Source: an uncultured Alphaproteobacteria bacterium (GTDB lineage: Bacteria > Pseudomonadota > Alphaproteobacteria > CALKHQ01). Taken from it: a stretch of 18,105 bases of DNA. Shown piece after piece: positions 1 to 7,941 of this stretch. Each line of letters opens with the position of its first letter. Position 1 is the stretch's first letter. The notes beneath the pieces are model-generated. The model made no database searches. It worked only from the letters and a program-made list of their open reading frames with translations, and was not told the origin of the DNA. The position numbers and the translations under genes were made by a program. Where the stretch lies: positions 1-18,105 of the forward strand of contig CALKHQ010000116.1 of the NCBI GenBank assembly GCA_937988735.1, given 5' to 3'.

Positions 1-526
1 AGGTCATCACCTCGTCGGGCTGCACCATGTTCATCAGGAAGCTGGACCGGTAGTGACGGATGGTGCCGAGCTCGCCGGCCTCGATCATGTCGCGGGCGAG
101 GCGGAGCGCCGGAATCGACCGGTGCAGGAAGGCGCACATGTGGAGCACGCCTGCCTGCTTCGCCGCCTGCCAGATCTCGTAGGCCTCGTCGGCGTTGCGG
201 GCGAGGGGCTTCTCCGAGAACACGTGCTTGCCCGCCCTGGCCGCCGCAATGGTCGGCGCCACGTGGGCGTCGTTGGGGCCGGAGTTGATGAACAGGTCGA
301 TGTCCGCCCCCTCGGCCGCCTCGCGCCAGGCGTCCACCCCCCTGCGCCAGCCGTAGCGCTCGACGATCTCGTCGCGGAGCGCGGCATTGGTCTCCGACAA
401 CACGGCAAGGTCCACCGGCACCCGGTCCGGGAGCCGGCTGCGCATGACGCCGCTGAAGGCCAGTGCATGCATCTGGCCGATGAAGCCCGCGCCGAGCATG
501 CCGATGCGGACGGGAGTCTTCGTCAT
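1..526 (-). CDS. Gfo/Idh/MocA family NAD(P)-dependent oxidoreductase, C-terminus beyond window
   Basis: About 175 N-terminal residues are visible on the minus strand; there is no stop before the left edge, so the gene is cut by the window and not broken. The protein opens with MTKTPVRIGMLGAGFIGQMH, a Rossmann nucleotide-binding loop (GxGxxG). It has the family SEKPLA motif near residue 100, whose Lys normally takes part in catalysis. Such enzymes oxidise or reduce sugars, inositols or their acids with NAD(P)H in the cytoplasm. The ATG is preceded by a GGGTGA-type ribosome binding site. It starts only 13 bp after the stop of a second Gfo/Idh gene on the same strand, so the two probably form one operon. 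The family is clear. The substrate is unknown; being next to a CUT1 transporter and an FGGY kinase suggests a sugar or polyol. Confidence 0.9.
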   Translation of the reverse strand, partial: MTKTPVRIGMLGAGFIGQMHALAFSGVMRSRLPDRVPVDLAVLSETNAALRDEIVERYGWRRGVDAWREAAEGADIDLFINSGPNDAHVAPTIAAARAGKHVFSEKPLARNADEAYEIWQAAKQAGVLHMCAFLHRSIPALRLARDMIEAGELGTIRHYRSSFLMNMVQPDEVMT

Positions 527-539
527 TGTCGTCACCCTT

Positions 540-1718
540 CTAGAGCTGGGTCCAGCGCCCGTCCGCCTCGTGCGAGGCAACGACCGCTTCATGGAAGCGC
601 ATGGTCGCGACGCCGTCCTCCACGGTCGGGAGGTCGGTCCACAGCGGGTCCACCGGCTCGCCCAGCCGGCGGGCGACGAGCTGGCAGGCGAAGTCCCTGT
701 AGAGGTTGGCGAAGGCCATCAGATAGCCCTCCGGATGGCCGCCGCGAATACGGCTGGCGTGCCGGCCCTCCGGCGTCAGCCAGTCATGGCCCGGGGTGAT
801 CGCCACATGGCCGCCGGAGGCGCGGTGGTGGATCAGCAGCTCCGGCTGCTCCTGCCGCCACTCCAGGCAGCCGGTCTCGCCGAAGACGCGGAAGCTGAAC
901 CCGTGCTCGACGCCGGCGGCGACGAAGCTGATCCACATCCGGCCGGCGCCGCCGCCGCCGAACCGCAGCCCGATCCGGCCGTCGTCGAAGGTCTCCCGCC
1001 CCGGCACCCAGATGCGCAGCTCCGCCGAGACCGCCTCCACCGGCAGGCCGGAGACGAAGCTCGCCATGTTGACGGCATGGCTGCCGATCTCGCCGAGGAT
1101 GGAGGCGGTTCCCATCACCTGCGGACGGAACCGCCAGTGCTTGCGTGCCGGATCCGGTTCCTCGGTGAGGAAGGCGCCGTTCATGAAGTCGGACTCGACC
1201 AGCCGCACCCTGCCGATTGCGCCGGCCCGCACCATCGCGCGGGCCTGGCGGACCATCGGATAGCCGGTGTAGCAGTGGGTCAGGAGGAAGCTGCGCCCGC
1301 TTTCCCGCACCGCTGCGGCCAGCTCCTCCGCCTCGGCCGCGGTCTTCGTCATCGGCTTCTCGCAGATGACGTCGATGCCCCTGGCGAGGAACGCCCTGGC
1401 GATCTCCATGTGCAGGTCCGGCGGGGTGCAGATGCAGACGACGTCGATGCCGTCCTCGCGCGCCGCCTCCTTCTCCGCCATCTCGCGGAAGTCGGTGTAG
1501 CTCCGCTCCGGCGCCAGGAGCTCGGCCCTGGCCGAGGCCAGAGCGATCGCCGGATCGACCGACAGGCAGCCGGCAACCAGCTCGTAGAGACCGTCGGCGC
1601 GAAAGGCGTAGCGGTGAGTCGCCCCGATGATGGAATCGCTGCCGCCGCCGACCATGCCGATGCGCAGTCGTCGGCCGAATCGCTGCAACAGGTCGGCAGC
1701 ATCCGGGTTGCTGGCCAA
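540..1718 (-). CDS. Gfo/Idh/MocA family oxidoreductase (TTG start proposed)
   Basis: From the proposed TTG the protein has 392 residues, a usual length for larger Gfo/Idh members. The Rossmann motif RIGMVGGG lies near residues 18-25, ICEKPMTKT near residue 120 and EIGSHAVN in the C-terminal domain. Family knowledge makes it a cytoplasmic NAD(P)-dependent dehydrogenase of sugars, polyols or related compounds. An ATG 72 bp upstream would add 24 residues rich in Pro, Lys and Glu. I prefer TTG at 1718 because GGGGAGGA sits 7 bases before it and because a LacI-like palindrome (1743-1758) falls just upstream, where a promoter would be expected. It is followed 13 bp later by a second Gfo/Idh gene. 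Paired, distinct Gfo/Idh enzymes often do successive or reverse redox steps, for example oxidation and later reduction at one carbon. That is inference for this pair. Confidence 0.9.
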   Translation of the reverse strand: MASNPDAADLLQRFGRRLRIGMVGGGSDSIIGATHRYAFRADGLYELVAGCLSVDPAIALASARAELLAPERSYTDFREMAEKEAAREDGIDVVCICTPPDLHMEIARAFLARGIDVICEKPMTKTAAEAEELAAAVRESGRSFLLTHCYTGYPMVRQARAMVRAGAIGRVRLVESDFMNGAFLTEEPDPARKHWRFRPQVMGTASILGEIGSHAVNMASFVSGLPVEAVSAELRIWVPGRETFDDGRIGLRFGGGGAGRMWISFVAAGVEHGFSFRVFGETGCLEWRQEQPELLIHHRASGGHVAITPGHDWLTPEGRHASRIRGGHPEGYLMAFANLYRDFACQLVARRLGEPVDPLWTDLPTVEDGVATMRFHEAVVASHEADGRWTQL

Positions 1719-1742
1719 GGTCGGTTCCTCCCCTTCTGGTTT

Positions 1743-1758
1743 GCCGAAACGTTTAGCG
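1743..1758. promoter_or_regulatory. LacI-family-like operator palindrome
   Basis: GCCGAAACGTTTAGCG contains the core AAACGTTT with a central CG. This is the arrangement seen in operators of LacI-family regulators such as PurR and RbsR. It lies 25-40 bases upstream of the proposed TTG start of the Gfo/Idh operon and about 105 bases upstream of the divergent questin-oxidase-like gene, so it could serve either direction. No LacI-family gene is in the window, so the binding protein is unknown. Only one such site was seen. Confidence 0.45.
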
Positions 1759-1861
1759 GGGGTGGGAACGGCTGTCGATGGCCTCTTCACCCCGGGCTCC
1801 GCCCTTGCCTTGCGCGCCCGGCGGTGTTGATCTGGATGTCAGCCACCGGAGGGCCGGAGCG

Positions 1862-2902
1862 ATGACGGCGGCCACAGCAGGGTTCGGGCGGACGGAGCGC
1901 GCGGCGGGGTGGATCCGCGCCGCCGGAAACTTCAGCGTGGAGTTTCCGGAGATGCTGTCGAACCACCTGCCGATGGTTCTCCACGCGCTGGAGGCACTGG
2001 GCGCGGACGACGCGCGGCTCGCCGCCTTCTTCGCCACCTACCGCGACGCCAGCGGCCTGGTGCCGGTGCCGCCGCCGGTGGCCCCCATCGACGCGCACAA
2101 CTGGCGCGACGCCCTGGGCTGCCGGGAGCGCGAGGCGGACTACCGTCAATTCTTCGCCGGCGAGGTCGCCCGTCTCGGCCGCAGGGGTGCGGTCGCCGCC
2201 CACCTGCCGGCGCTGGCGCCGGGCATTGCGGCGAGCGCGCTGCACGGGCTGATGCGGCTCGCCTACGCCTGCCTTCGCCGCGATCCCGGGGAGACGGCAA
2301 TCGGCCTCGCCTACATCGCCTGCACCTGGCTGCCGCTGGGGCCGGTCGACGGTCCGGCGCCGGACACGCGCGACCCGGCCGCTGTGCTCGAACGGATGCG
2401 CGGGATCCCTGCATTCCAGGACTTCACCTGCGACGCCCACCTGCTGTGGCACTGGATGCGTGCGGCGGCGGCGCTGCCTGAATTTGCGCCGGTGGGCAGC
2501 TGGCTCGACGTGCGCGACGGCGGCCTCGCCCGCATCGCGGCGGCGTCCCTCCGGCTGATGGCGGCGACGATGACCTTCGAGGCGGTGCACGCGGTGACCG
2601 GCAGCCACTGGCTGCGGCTGGTCCGGGGCTTCGGCTGCGACGAGGCCCTGCAGCGCCACTTCTGGCAGGCGATCGCGGCAGTCTACCCAAAGATCGGCAT
2701 GCCGGCACTGCCCGACGAGGCGGCGTTCGAAGCGATGCGCCGGCTGCCCTGCCCCGACTGGCCGGAGATCGCCGCGGCCGCCGCGGCCTCCGACGACGAA
2801 CACGACCTCAGCTACGTCTTCTCCGCCCGCGAGGAGCAGCGGGTCTACGGCGACCGCCTCTACCAGGTGACCGCCGCCCGCCGCATGGGGCTGATCCCGT
2901 GA
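1862..2902 (+). CDS. Questin oxidase-like (DUF4243) family protein
   Basis: The 346-residue protein matches my recollection of the questin oxidase/DUF4243 family. It has FPEMLSNHLPMVLHAL near residues 28-43, HNWRDALG at 79-86, FFAGEVARLG at 98-107, the hallmark AASALHGLMRLAYA at 123-136, and FEAVHAVTGSHWLR at 239-252. It is mostly alpha-helical and His-rich (H35, H41, H128, H243, H249). The fungal namesake opens an anthraquinone ring in geodin biosynthesis; bacterial members have, to my knowledge, no established substrate. The ATG at 1862 follows a GGAG-type site. An upstream ATG at 1778 would add 28 residues that look non-coding. The stop overlaps the GTG of the amidohydrolase gene by four bases, which implies translational coupling and a shared pathway. 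The family call is fairly firm; the reaction here is open. Confidence 0.8.
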   Translation: MTAATAGFGRTERAAGWIRAAGNFSVEFPEMLSNHLPMVLHALEALGADDARLAAFFATYRDASGLVPVPPPVAPIDAHNWRDALGCREREADYRQFFAGEVARLGRRGAVAAHLPALAPGIAASALHGLMRLAYACLRRDPGETAIGLAYIACTWLPLGPVDGPAPDTRDPAAVLERMRGIPAFQDFTCDAHLLWHWMRAAAALPEFAPVGSWLDVRDGGLARIAAASLRLMAATMTFEAVHAVTGSHWLRLVRGFGCDEALQRHFWQAIAAVYPKIGMPALPDEAAFEAMRRLPCPDWPEIAAAAAASDDEHDLSYVFSAREEQRVYGDRLYQVTAARRMGLIP

Positions 2903-4152
2903 CCCGGCCCGCCGCCGGAGCCGATACCGGGACGCCATGGCCGGGCGACGCCGTGACGGGCAGTGCGCTCACGCTGCGCAACGGGCGGCTGGCGGACGGG
3001 CGCGCCGTGGACGTGACGCTGCGCGGCGGCCGCGTCGCGCGGATCGCCGACGCCGACCCCCAGGCGCCGGCGGAAGGCGCAGAGATCGAGCTCGGCGGCC
3101 TGCTGCTGCTCCCCGGCCTGGTTGACGGACACATCCATCTCGACAAGACCCTCACCGGGCTGCCGTGGCGGCCGCACATCCCCGGCGACGGCGTGGCCGC
3201 CCGGGTGGCGGCGGAGAAGCGGGCGCTGGCCGAGGCCGGCGTGCCCGTCGCGGAGCGGGCCATGGCACTGGTCCGCCAGGTCGCCGCCTTCGGCTCGACG
3301 GCGCTGCGCTCGCACGTGGACATCGACGGCGACATCGGGCTGGCCGGGCTGGAGGCGCTGCTGGCGCTGCGCGAGGAGGTCCGCGACCTTACCGACATCC
3401 AGCTCGTCGCCTTCCCGCAGAGCGGCGTGCTGGCCGATCCCGGCACCCCCGAACTGCTGGACGCCGCGGTCCGCGGCGGGGCGGAGGCGGTAGGCGGCCT
3501 CGACCCGGGCAGCTTCGACGGGGATGTCGCGGGCCAGCTCGACATCGTCTTCGGCATCGCCGAGCGGCGCGGCTGCCTCATCGACATCCACCTGCACGAC
3601 CCGGGGGCGCTGGGCGCCTTCCAGCTGCAGCAGATCGGGGAGCGGTCGCGGGCGCTCGGCCTCCAGGGCAGGGTCGCGGTCAGCCACGCCTGGGCGCTGG
3701 GGGCAGTGGATGACGAGACATTCGGAGCCACGGCCGAGGCGCTGGCCGCCGGCGGCGTCGCCATCGTCACCAACGGCGCCGGGGCGGAGCCGATGCCGCC
3801 GGTGAAGCGGCTGCGGGCGGCGGGCGTCACCGTCATTGCCGGCTCCGACAACATCCGCGACTCCTGGTCGCCCTACGGCAGCGGCGACATGCTGGAGCGG
3901 GCGCGGCTGATCGGCTGGCGTTCGGGTTTCAACACCGACGAGGATCTGGCGCTGGCGCTGGCAATGGCGACGGAGGAGGCGGCGCGGGTGCTTGGGCTGC
4001 GGGGCTACGGCCTCGCCGAAGGCTGCCGGGCCGACCTGATCGCGGTCCGCGCCTCCTGCGTTCCGGAGGCGGTGGCGACCTTTCCGCCGCGGGCGCTGGT
4101 GGTAAAGGGCGGGCGCGTGATCGCCCGCGACGGGGCGCTGCTGGCGGAGTGA
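2899..4152 (+). CDS. Cytosine deaminase-like metal-dependent amidohydrolase
   Basis: The 417-residue protein has the amidohydrolase TIM-barrel signature. HIHLDK (H78, H80) is preceded by PGLVDG, then come PQSG (Q174), DIHLHD (H231), SHAWALG (H263) and GSDN (D317). These line up with the metal ligands and active site of E. coli CodA (H61, H63, H214, H246, D313). Such enzymes hydrolyse amino or imino groups on N-heterocycles such as cytosine, isoguanine or N-alkyl ammelides, using Fe or Zn in the cytoplasm. Two active-site positions differ from CodA: D234 stands where CodA has catalytic Glu217, and N318 where it has Asp314, so cytosine is probably not the substrate. It begins with GTG inside the stop codon of the questin-oxidase-like gene (GTGA overlap). 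It ends 6 bp from the converging permease gene. Confidence 0.88.
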   Translation: MTRPAAGADTGTPWPGDAVTGSALTLRNGRLADGRAVDVTLRGGRVARIADADPQAPAEGAEIELGGLLLLPGLVDGHIHLDKTLTGLPWRPHIPGDGVAARVAAEKRALAEAGVPVAERAMALVRQVAAFGSTALRSHVDIDGDIGLAGLEALLALREEVRDLTDIQLVAFPQSGVLADPGTPELLDAAVRGGAEAVGGLDPGSFDGDVAGQLDIVFGIAERRGCLIDIHLHDPGALGAFQLQQIGERSRALGLQGRVAVSHAWALGAVDDETFGATAEALAAGGVAIVTNGAGAEPMPPVKRLRAAGVTVIAGSDNIRDSWSPYGSGDMLERARLIGWRSGFNTDEDLALALAMATEEAARVLGLRGYGLAEGCRADLIAVRASCVPEAVATFPPRALVVKGGRVIARDGALLAE

Positions 4153-4157
4153 CCGCC
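4143..4157. terminator. Short hairpin between convergent stops
   Basis: GGCGG and CCGCC (4143-4147 and 4153-4157) can pair around a five-base loop that contains the amidohydrolase stop. The amidohydrolase and permease genes end head to head with only six bases between them, so a bidirectional stop signal is expected here. There is no U-run on either side, so this is a weak candidate. Confidence 0.25.
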
Positions 4158-4158
4158 G

Positions 4159-4986
4159 CTACTTCACCGCCCCTTCGGTCAGCCCGGCGACGAACCAGCG
4201 GCCGATCAGCGCGAACAGCGCCACCACCGGCAGGATCGCAAGGGTCGATCCCGCGAGCAGCAGCCCCCAGTCTACCTGGTACTGGCCGATGATGCCGGAG
4301 AAGCCGACCGGGATCGTCCGGTTGGAGTCGGAGACGATCAGTACCGAGGCGAACAGATACTCGGTCCACGAGGTGATGAAGGCGAAGATGCCGACGCTGG
4401 CGATGCCGGGGGCGACCAGCGGCAGCATGATCCTGACCATGAGGGTGAGGGTGCCGGCGCCATCGATCTCGGCCGCCTCCTCGATCTCCTTCGGCACGGT
4501 GGCGAGGAAGGAGCGCAGCATCCAGACCGAGAAGGGCAGCGCAAAGGCGACATCGACGATGATGAGCGCGACCAGGCTGTCCACCAGCCCGATGGCCGCG
4601 AACATCCCGTACAGCGGGATCAGCACGACCACCGTGGGGAAGGCATAGGCGATGAGGATCGCCCTGTAGAGCCGCTCCCGCCCCGGAAAGTCCATGCGGA
4701 AGAAGGCGTAGGCCGCCGGCAGCGCAAGCACCAGGGTGATCAGCGTCGCCGCCGTCGCCACCAGCATGGAATTGGCGAGATAGGTGGGGTAGGCGGAGGC
4801 CGACAGCAGCTTCTCGAAGTGCTGCAGCGTGAAGCTCTCCGGCACCATGGTGGGACGGCGGGCGATGATCTCCTGCGGCGCCTTGAACGCGCTGGACAGC
4901 ACCCACCAGAACGGCAGCCCGATCAGGATCACGAAGAAGGCGCCGACCCCGGCGGTGGACAGGCCCCAGGCCCAGCCGCGGCTCAT
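4159..4986 (-). CDS. Carbohydrate ABC transporter permease, MalG type (CUT1)
   Basis: The 275-residue protein is an integral membrane permease of the binding-protein-dependent type with about six hydrophobic segments. The EAA loop, EEAAEIDGAGTLTLMVRIML, begins near residue 168; it is the cytoplasmic contact for the ATPase. The first helix is followed by FWWVLSSAFK, and the NSM/TLITLVLALPAAYAF stretch is typical of MalG-like proteins. It should pair with the MalF-like partner encoded just upstream, whose stop overlaps this start by four bases (ATGA). With the solute-binding protein it would import a sugar, oligosaccharide or polyol. Length and motif spacing are normal. No ATPase gene follows; the next gene downstream is on the opposite strand. 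Confidence 0.93.
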   Translation of the reverse strand: MSRGWAWGLSTAGVGAFFVILIGLPFWWVLSSAFKAPQEIIARRPTMVPESFTLQHFEKLLSASAYPTYLANSMLVATAATLITLVLALPAAYAFFRMDFPGRERLYRAILIAYAFPTVVVLIPLYGMFAAIGLVDSLVALIIVDVAFALPFSVWMLRSFLATVPKEIEEAAEIDGAGTLTLMVRIMLPLVAPGIASVGIFAFITSWTEYLFASVLIVSDSNRTIPVGFSGIIGQYQVDWGLLLAGSTLAILPVVALFALIGRWFVAGLTEGAVK

Positions 4987-5852
4987 CGCTGGGCACCCCC
5001 CAGCACGCGGGTCGCGAGCACGGCGAAGCCCATCAGCAGCAGGCTGGTCAGCACCGAGACCGTCGCCGCCTCGCTGAGCCGGTAGCCCTTGAAGGCGGTC
5101 TCGTAGATCAGCACCGGCAGCGTCTGCGTGCCGGCGGAGGGCCCGCCGGCAGTGAGCAGCCAGATCACGTCGAACACGTTGAACGACAGCAGCGTCCCCA
5201 CCACCGCCAGCACCGCGAGCGTGGGCTGCAGCAGCGGCCAGGTGATGCGGAAGAACCGCTGCATCGTGCTGGCGCCGTCGATGCGGGCGGCCTCGTAGAG
5301 ATCGTCCGGGATCCGCATCAGCGCAGCGAGCATCATCAAGGCGACGAAGGGGAACCAGCGCCAGCTGTTGATGAAGATCAGCGTGGCCATCGCCGAGACC
5401 GGGTCGCTGAAGAAGCCGATCGGCCGGTCCACGATCCCGAGCCCGATCAGGAGCGGGTTGATCATCCCGCCCGAATTGCTGAACAGCCAGCGCCAGATCA
5501 TCACCACCACCACGGTGGGGATGATCCAGCTGAGGATCACCCAGGTGCGGGCGATGCGAACGCCGCGGAAGCGCTCGTTGAGCACCAGCGCCACCGCCAG
5601 CGCCAGCACCGTCTGCAGCACCGCGTTGCCTGCGACCCAGACCAGGCTGCGCAGGGTGGCGCCCCAGAAGGCGCCGCCCTCGAGCAGACGTACATAGTTG
5701 TCGCCGCCGACGAAGCTGCCTTCGGAGCCGACGACCTTCACGTCCTCGAGGCTGAGCACCACCGCCTGGACCAGCGGCGCGCCGAGGACGACGGCAAGGA
5801 AGAGCAGCGCCGGCCCGACCAGCAGCAGCGGCAGCAGCCCGCCGTGGCGCAT
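4983..5852 (-). CDS. Carbohydrate ABC transporter permease, MalF type (CUT1)
   Basis: The 289-residue protein has about six membrane helices. Its EAA loop (LYEAARIDGASTMQRFFRIT, roughly residues 185-205) is diagnostic of ABC importer permeases. The opening LLLVGPALLFLAVVLGAPLV and the motif SWRWFPFVALMMLAALM are usual for the UgpA/MalF group. It forms the translocation pore with the MalG-type partner, with which it shares an ATGA overlap. It starts 26 bp after the solute-binding protein gene, with a GGAG sequence about 11 bases before the ATG. Gene order (binding protein, MalF, MalG) is the standard CUT1 order. Confidence 0.93.
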   Translation of the reverse strand: MRHGGLLPLLLVGPALLFLAVVLGAPLVQAVVLSLEDVKVVGSEGSFVGGDNYVRLLEGGAFWGATLRSLVWVAGNAVLQTVLALAVALVLNERFRGVRIARTWVILSWIIPTVVVVMIWRWLFSNSGGMINPLLIGLGIVDRPIGFFSDPVSAMATLIFINSWRWFPFVALMMLAALMRIPDDLYEAARIDGASTMQRFFRITWPLLQPTLAVLAVVGTLLSFNVFDVIWLLTAGGPSAGTQTLPVLIYETAFKGYRLSEAATVSVLTSLLLMGFAVLATRVLGGAQR

Positions 5853-5878
5853 GGGCCGGCGCTCCGGACCGCGGGGAC

Positions 5879-7171
5879 CTACTCGATGGTCTCCATCATC
5901 CGCGCCTGGCCGGCGGCGACTGCATCGGCCGGGCTCTCGCCGTCAACGACGATGCGCTGCAGGGTCTCGGCGAGGATGTTCTGGGCCGAGATCGCGGCGA
6001 TCGACGGGAAGGTGCGGCCGCTGGTGAAGCCGAACAGCATGCCGTTCTGCGCGTTTTCGATCATCACCTCGATCTGCGACCGGTACTTCTGGGCCAGCGG
6101 ATCGTTCCAGAAGCTCTCGGCGGTGGCGCCGTCGGCGGTCACCGGCATGAACAGGCCCGGCTCCATGTTGAGGAAGCGGCCGTAGTTCTCCGGCTCGAGC
6201 AGGTAGCGGATGAAGGTCTCCGCGGCCTCCCGCTTCGCCTCGTCCTGCGAGAGCAGCATCACCGCATTCGGATAGGCGATGGTGTAGGACTCGTCCTGGC
6301 CCTCGGCGTGCGGGATCGGCGCCACCCCCAGGTCCTCGGGATCGCCCTCGGCCTGGGTGTCATAGGTGGTGATCACCGTGAACTGCAGGATCATGGCGCA
6401 GGCGCGCGACGAGAAGCAGGCCTCGGCCTCGCCCCAGGTCCAGGACGTCGAGTCCGGCGGCGACATCGCCTGCATCTGGGCATAGAAGTCGTACGCCTCG
6501 ACGGTCTGCGGGTTGTCGAAGCGGATGGTGCCGTCCTCGTTGTAGAGCTCGGAGGCGCCGTTGTTGACCATGAAGTCGTAGACGGTCTGGTCGGTGTAGA
6601 GCTGCCGGTTGGCGGGAAGCCCGATGCCCCAGGTCTCGTCGTTGCTCAACGCCTCAGCCGCGGCCTTCCACTCCGGCCAGGTCGTCGGCACCGCAATGCC
6701 GGCCTCCTCGAACACGCTCTTCCGGTACCAGAGCGACATCGCCATGTTGTAGAGTGGCACTGCCCAGACGCCGCCGTCGTAGCTGTAGGCGGCAACCGTG
6801 CTGTCGACGAAGTCATGCTCGGCGTCGAGCTCGGCGACAAAGTCGGCGACCGAGGTCAGCGCGCCGATGTCCTTCAGGATCGGGGTGAAGTCCGGGATGG
6901 CGAACAGCAGGTCCGGCCCTGTGCCGGCGGCGATGGCGGCCGGCGCCTTGGCGTAGATCTCGCCCCAGTTCTGCGGCTCCTGGGTCACCACGATGTCCGG
7001 GTGCGCCGCGTTGAACGAGTTGATGAGCTCCTGCACGCGCGCCACGCGGTGCGGCGGCTGCTCCATGTGCCACAGCATCAGCTCCACCGGCTGCGCCGCC
7101 GCCGGGCGGGCGACCAAGGTCACCGCCGTCAGCGCCGTCGCGGCCAGCACGGCCGTCGTCATCAGTCGCAT
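5879..7171 (-). CDS. Periplasmic solute-binding protein of a CUT1 ABC importer
   Basis: The 430-residue protein has a Sec signal peptide: basic MRL, a hydrophobic stretch and a predicted cleavage after ARPAAA (residue 26). The mature part begins PVELMLWHMEQPP and continues with family-1 features such as GTGPDLLFAIPDF and YNMAMSLWYRKSVFEEAGI. The C-terminal stretch FIRYLLEPENYGRFL is also typical. It would capture the substrate in the periplasm and deliver it to the two permeases encoded downstream. Three in-phase codons offer starts (ATG ACA ATG). GGGGAGG abuts the first ATG but lies six bases from the second, so I place the start at the second. The mature protein has a Cys pair (ACFSSRAC) that could form a disulfide. 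Ligand class cannot be assigned beyond a sugar or polyol-like compound. Confidence 0.92.
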   Translation of the reverse strand: MRLMTTAVLAATALTAVTLVARPAAAQPVELMLWHMEQPPHRVARVQELINSFNAAHPDIVVTQEPQNWGEIYAKAPAAIAAGTGPDLLFAIPDFTPILKDIGALTSVADFVAELDAEHDFVDSTVAAYSYDGGVWAVPLYNMAMSLWYRKSVFEEAGIAVPTTWPEWKAAAEALSNDETWGIGLPANRQLYTDQTVYDFMVNNGASELYNEDGTIRFDNPQTVEAYDFYAQMQAMSPPDSTSWTWGEAEACFSSRACAMILQFTVITTYDTQAEGDPEDLGVAPIPHAEGQDESYTIAYPNAVMLLSQDEAKREAAETFIRYLLEPENYGRFLNMEPGLFMPVTADGATAESFWNDPLAQKYRSQIEVMIENAQNGMLFGFTSGRTFPSIAAISAQNILAETLQRIVVDGESPADAVAAGQARMMETIE

Positions 7172-7206
7172 TGTCATCCTCCCCCTGCTGTCGCCCTCCG
7201 ACGCGG

Positions 7207-7941
7207 TCAGAGATGCGGGTTGCGCGATCGGTAGCGCGCGATCAGCCGGGCGTTGTGCTCGCTCGCACCCGGCATGTTCGCGCTGAGGTAGATCGGGGCC
7301 TCGTCGCCGCTCGCCTGCAGCCGCGCCGCGACCTCGGCAAACACGGCGTTGATCAGCGCCACGGCGATGGCGGTGGAAACGGGGCCGACCCTGAGTTCGC
7401 TGTGCGGAACCGGCGTCGCCGCATCCCCCGGCGGTGCCCCGTTGTCGAGAACGATGTCGGCGATGTCGGCAAGGCGGGTCCGGCCGGCCGCCGCCTGGCG
7501 GGAATAGGCCTCGGACGTGATGGCGATGACCGTCGCCCCACGCTCGCGCCCGATCCCGGCCGCCTCCACCGGCACCGCATTGACGCCGGAGTTGGAGACC
7601 ACGACCAGCACGTCGCCCCTGCCGAAGGGGTAGCGGTCGAGGATCGGCCGCACCAGGCCGGGCATGCGCTCGAAGGCGGTGCCGGCGATGGCCCCCTCGT
7701 GCAGCATCGTCGGCCCGGTCAGGATAGGCACGGCGAAGGCAAGCCCGCCGGCGCGGTAGTGCACCTCCTCGGCCAGCATGTGCGAATGGCCGGTGCCGAA
7801 GACGTAGGTGAGACCGCCCGCGCGGGCAGACGCCTCGATGGCGTCGGCGGCGCGGACGATCGCGTCGGCCGCCTCGGTCCGCAGCCGCGCGACACGGCCT
7901 GCGAGGTCGGCGAGATAGGCATCGGCGGTCGCAGCCGTCAT
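7207..7941 (-). CDS. SIS-domain protein (UPF0309-like, phosphosugar-binding)
   Basis: The 244-residue protein has a SIS (sugar isomerase) fold. FGTGHSHMLAEEVHYRAGG lies near residues 48-66 and VVVSNSGVNAVPVEAA near 113-128; the Ser-rich loops normally bind the phosphate of a phosphosugar. The closing segment YLSANMPGASEHN is characteristic, as I recall, of the UPF0309-type family often found beside ABC sugar transporters. Probable roles are isomerisation or lyase chemistry on a (amino)sugar phosphate, or sensing of one. It starts within the stop codon of the GntR gene (ATGA overlap) after a CAGGAG site. The solute-binding protein gene follows 35 bp later, so it is firmly within the operon. 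The domain is sure; the reaction is not. Confidence 0.85.
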   Translation of the reverse strand: MTAATADAYLADLAGRVARLRTEAADAIVRAADAIEASARAGGLTYVFGTGHSHMLAEEVHYRAGGLAFAVPILTGPTMLHEGAIAGTAFERMPGLVRPILDRYPFGRGDVLVVVSNSGVNAVPVEAAGIGRERGATVIAITSEAYSRQAAAGRTRLADIADIVLDNGAPPGDAATPVPHSELRVGPVSTAIAVALINAVFAEVAARLQASGDEAPIYLSANMPGASEHNARLIARYRSRNPHL

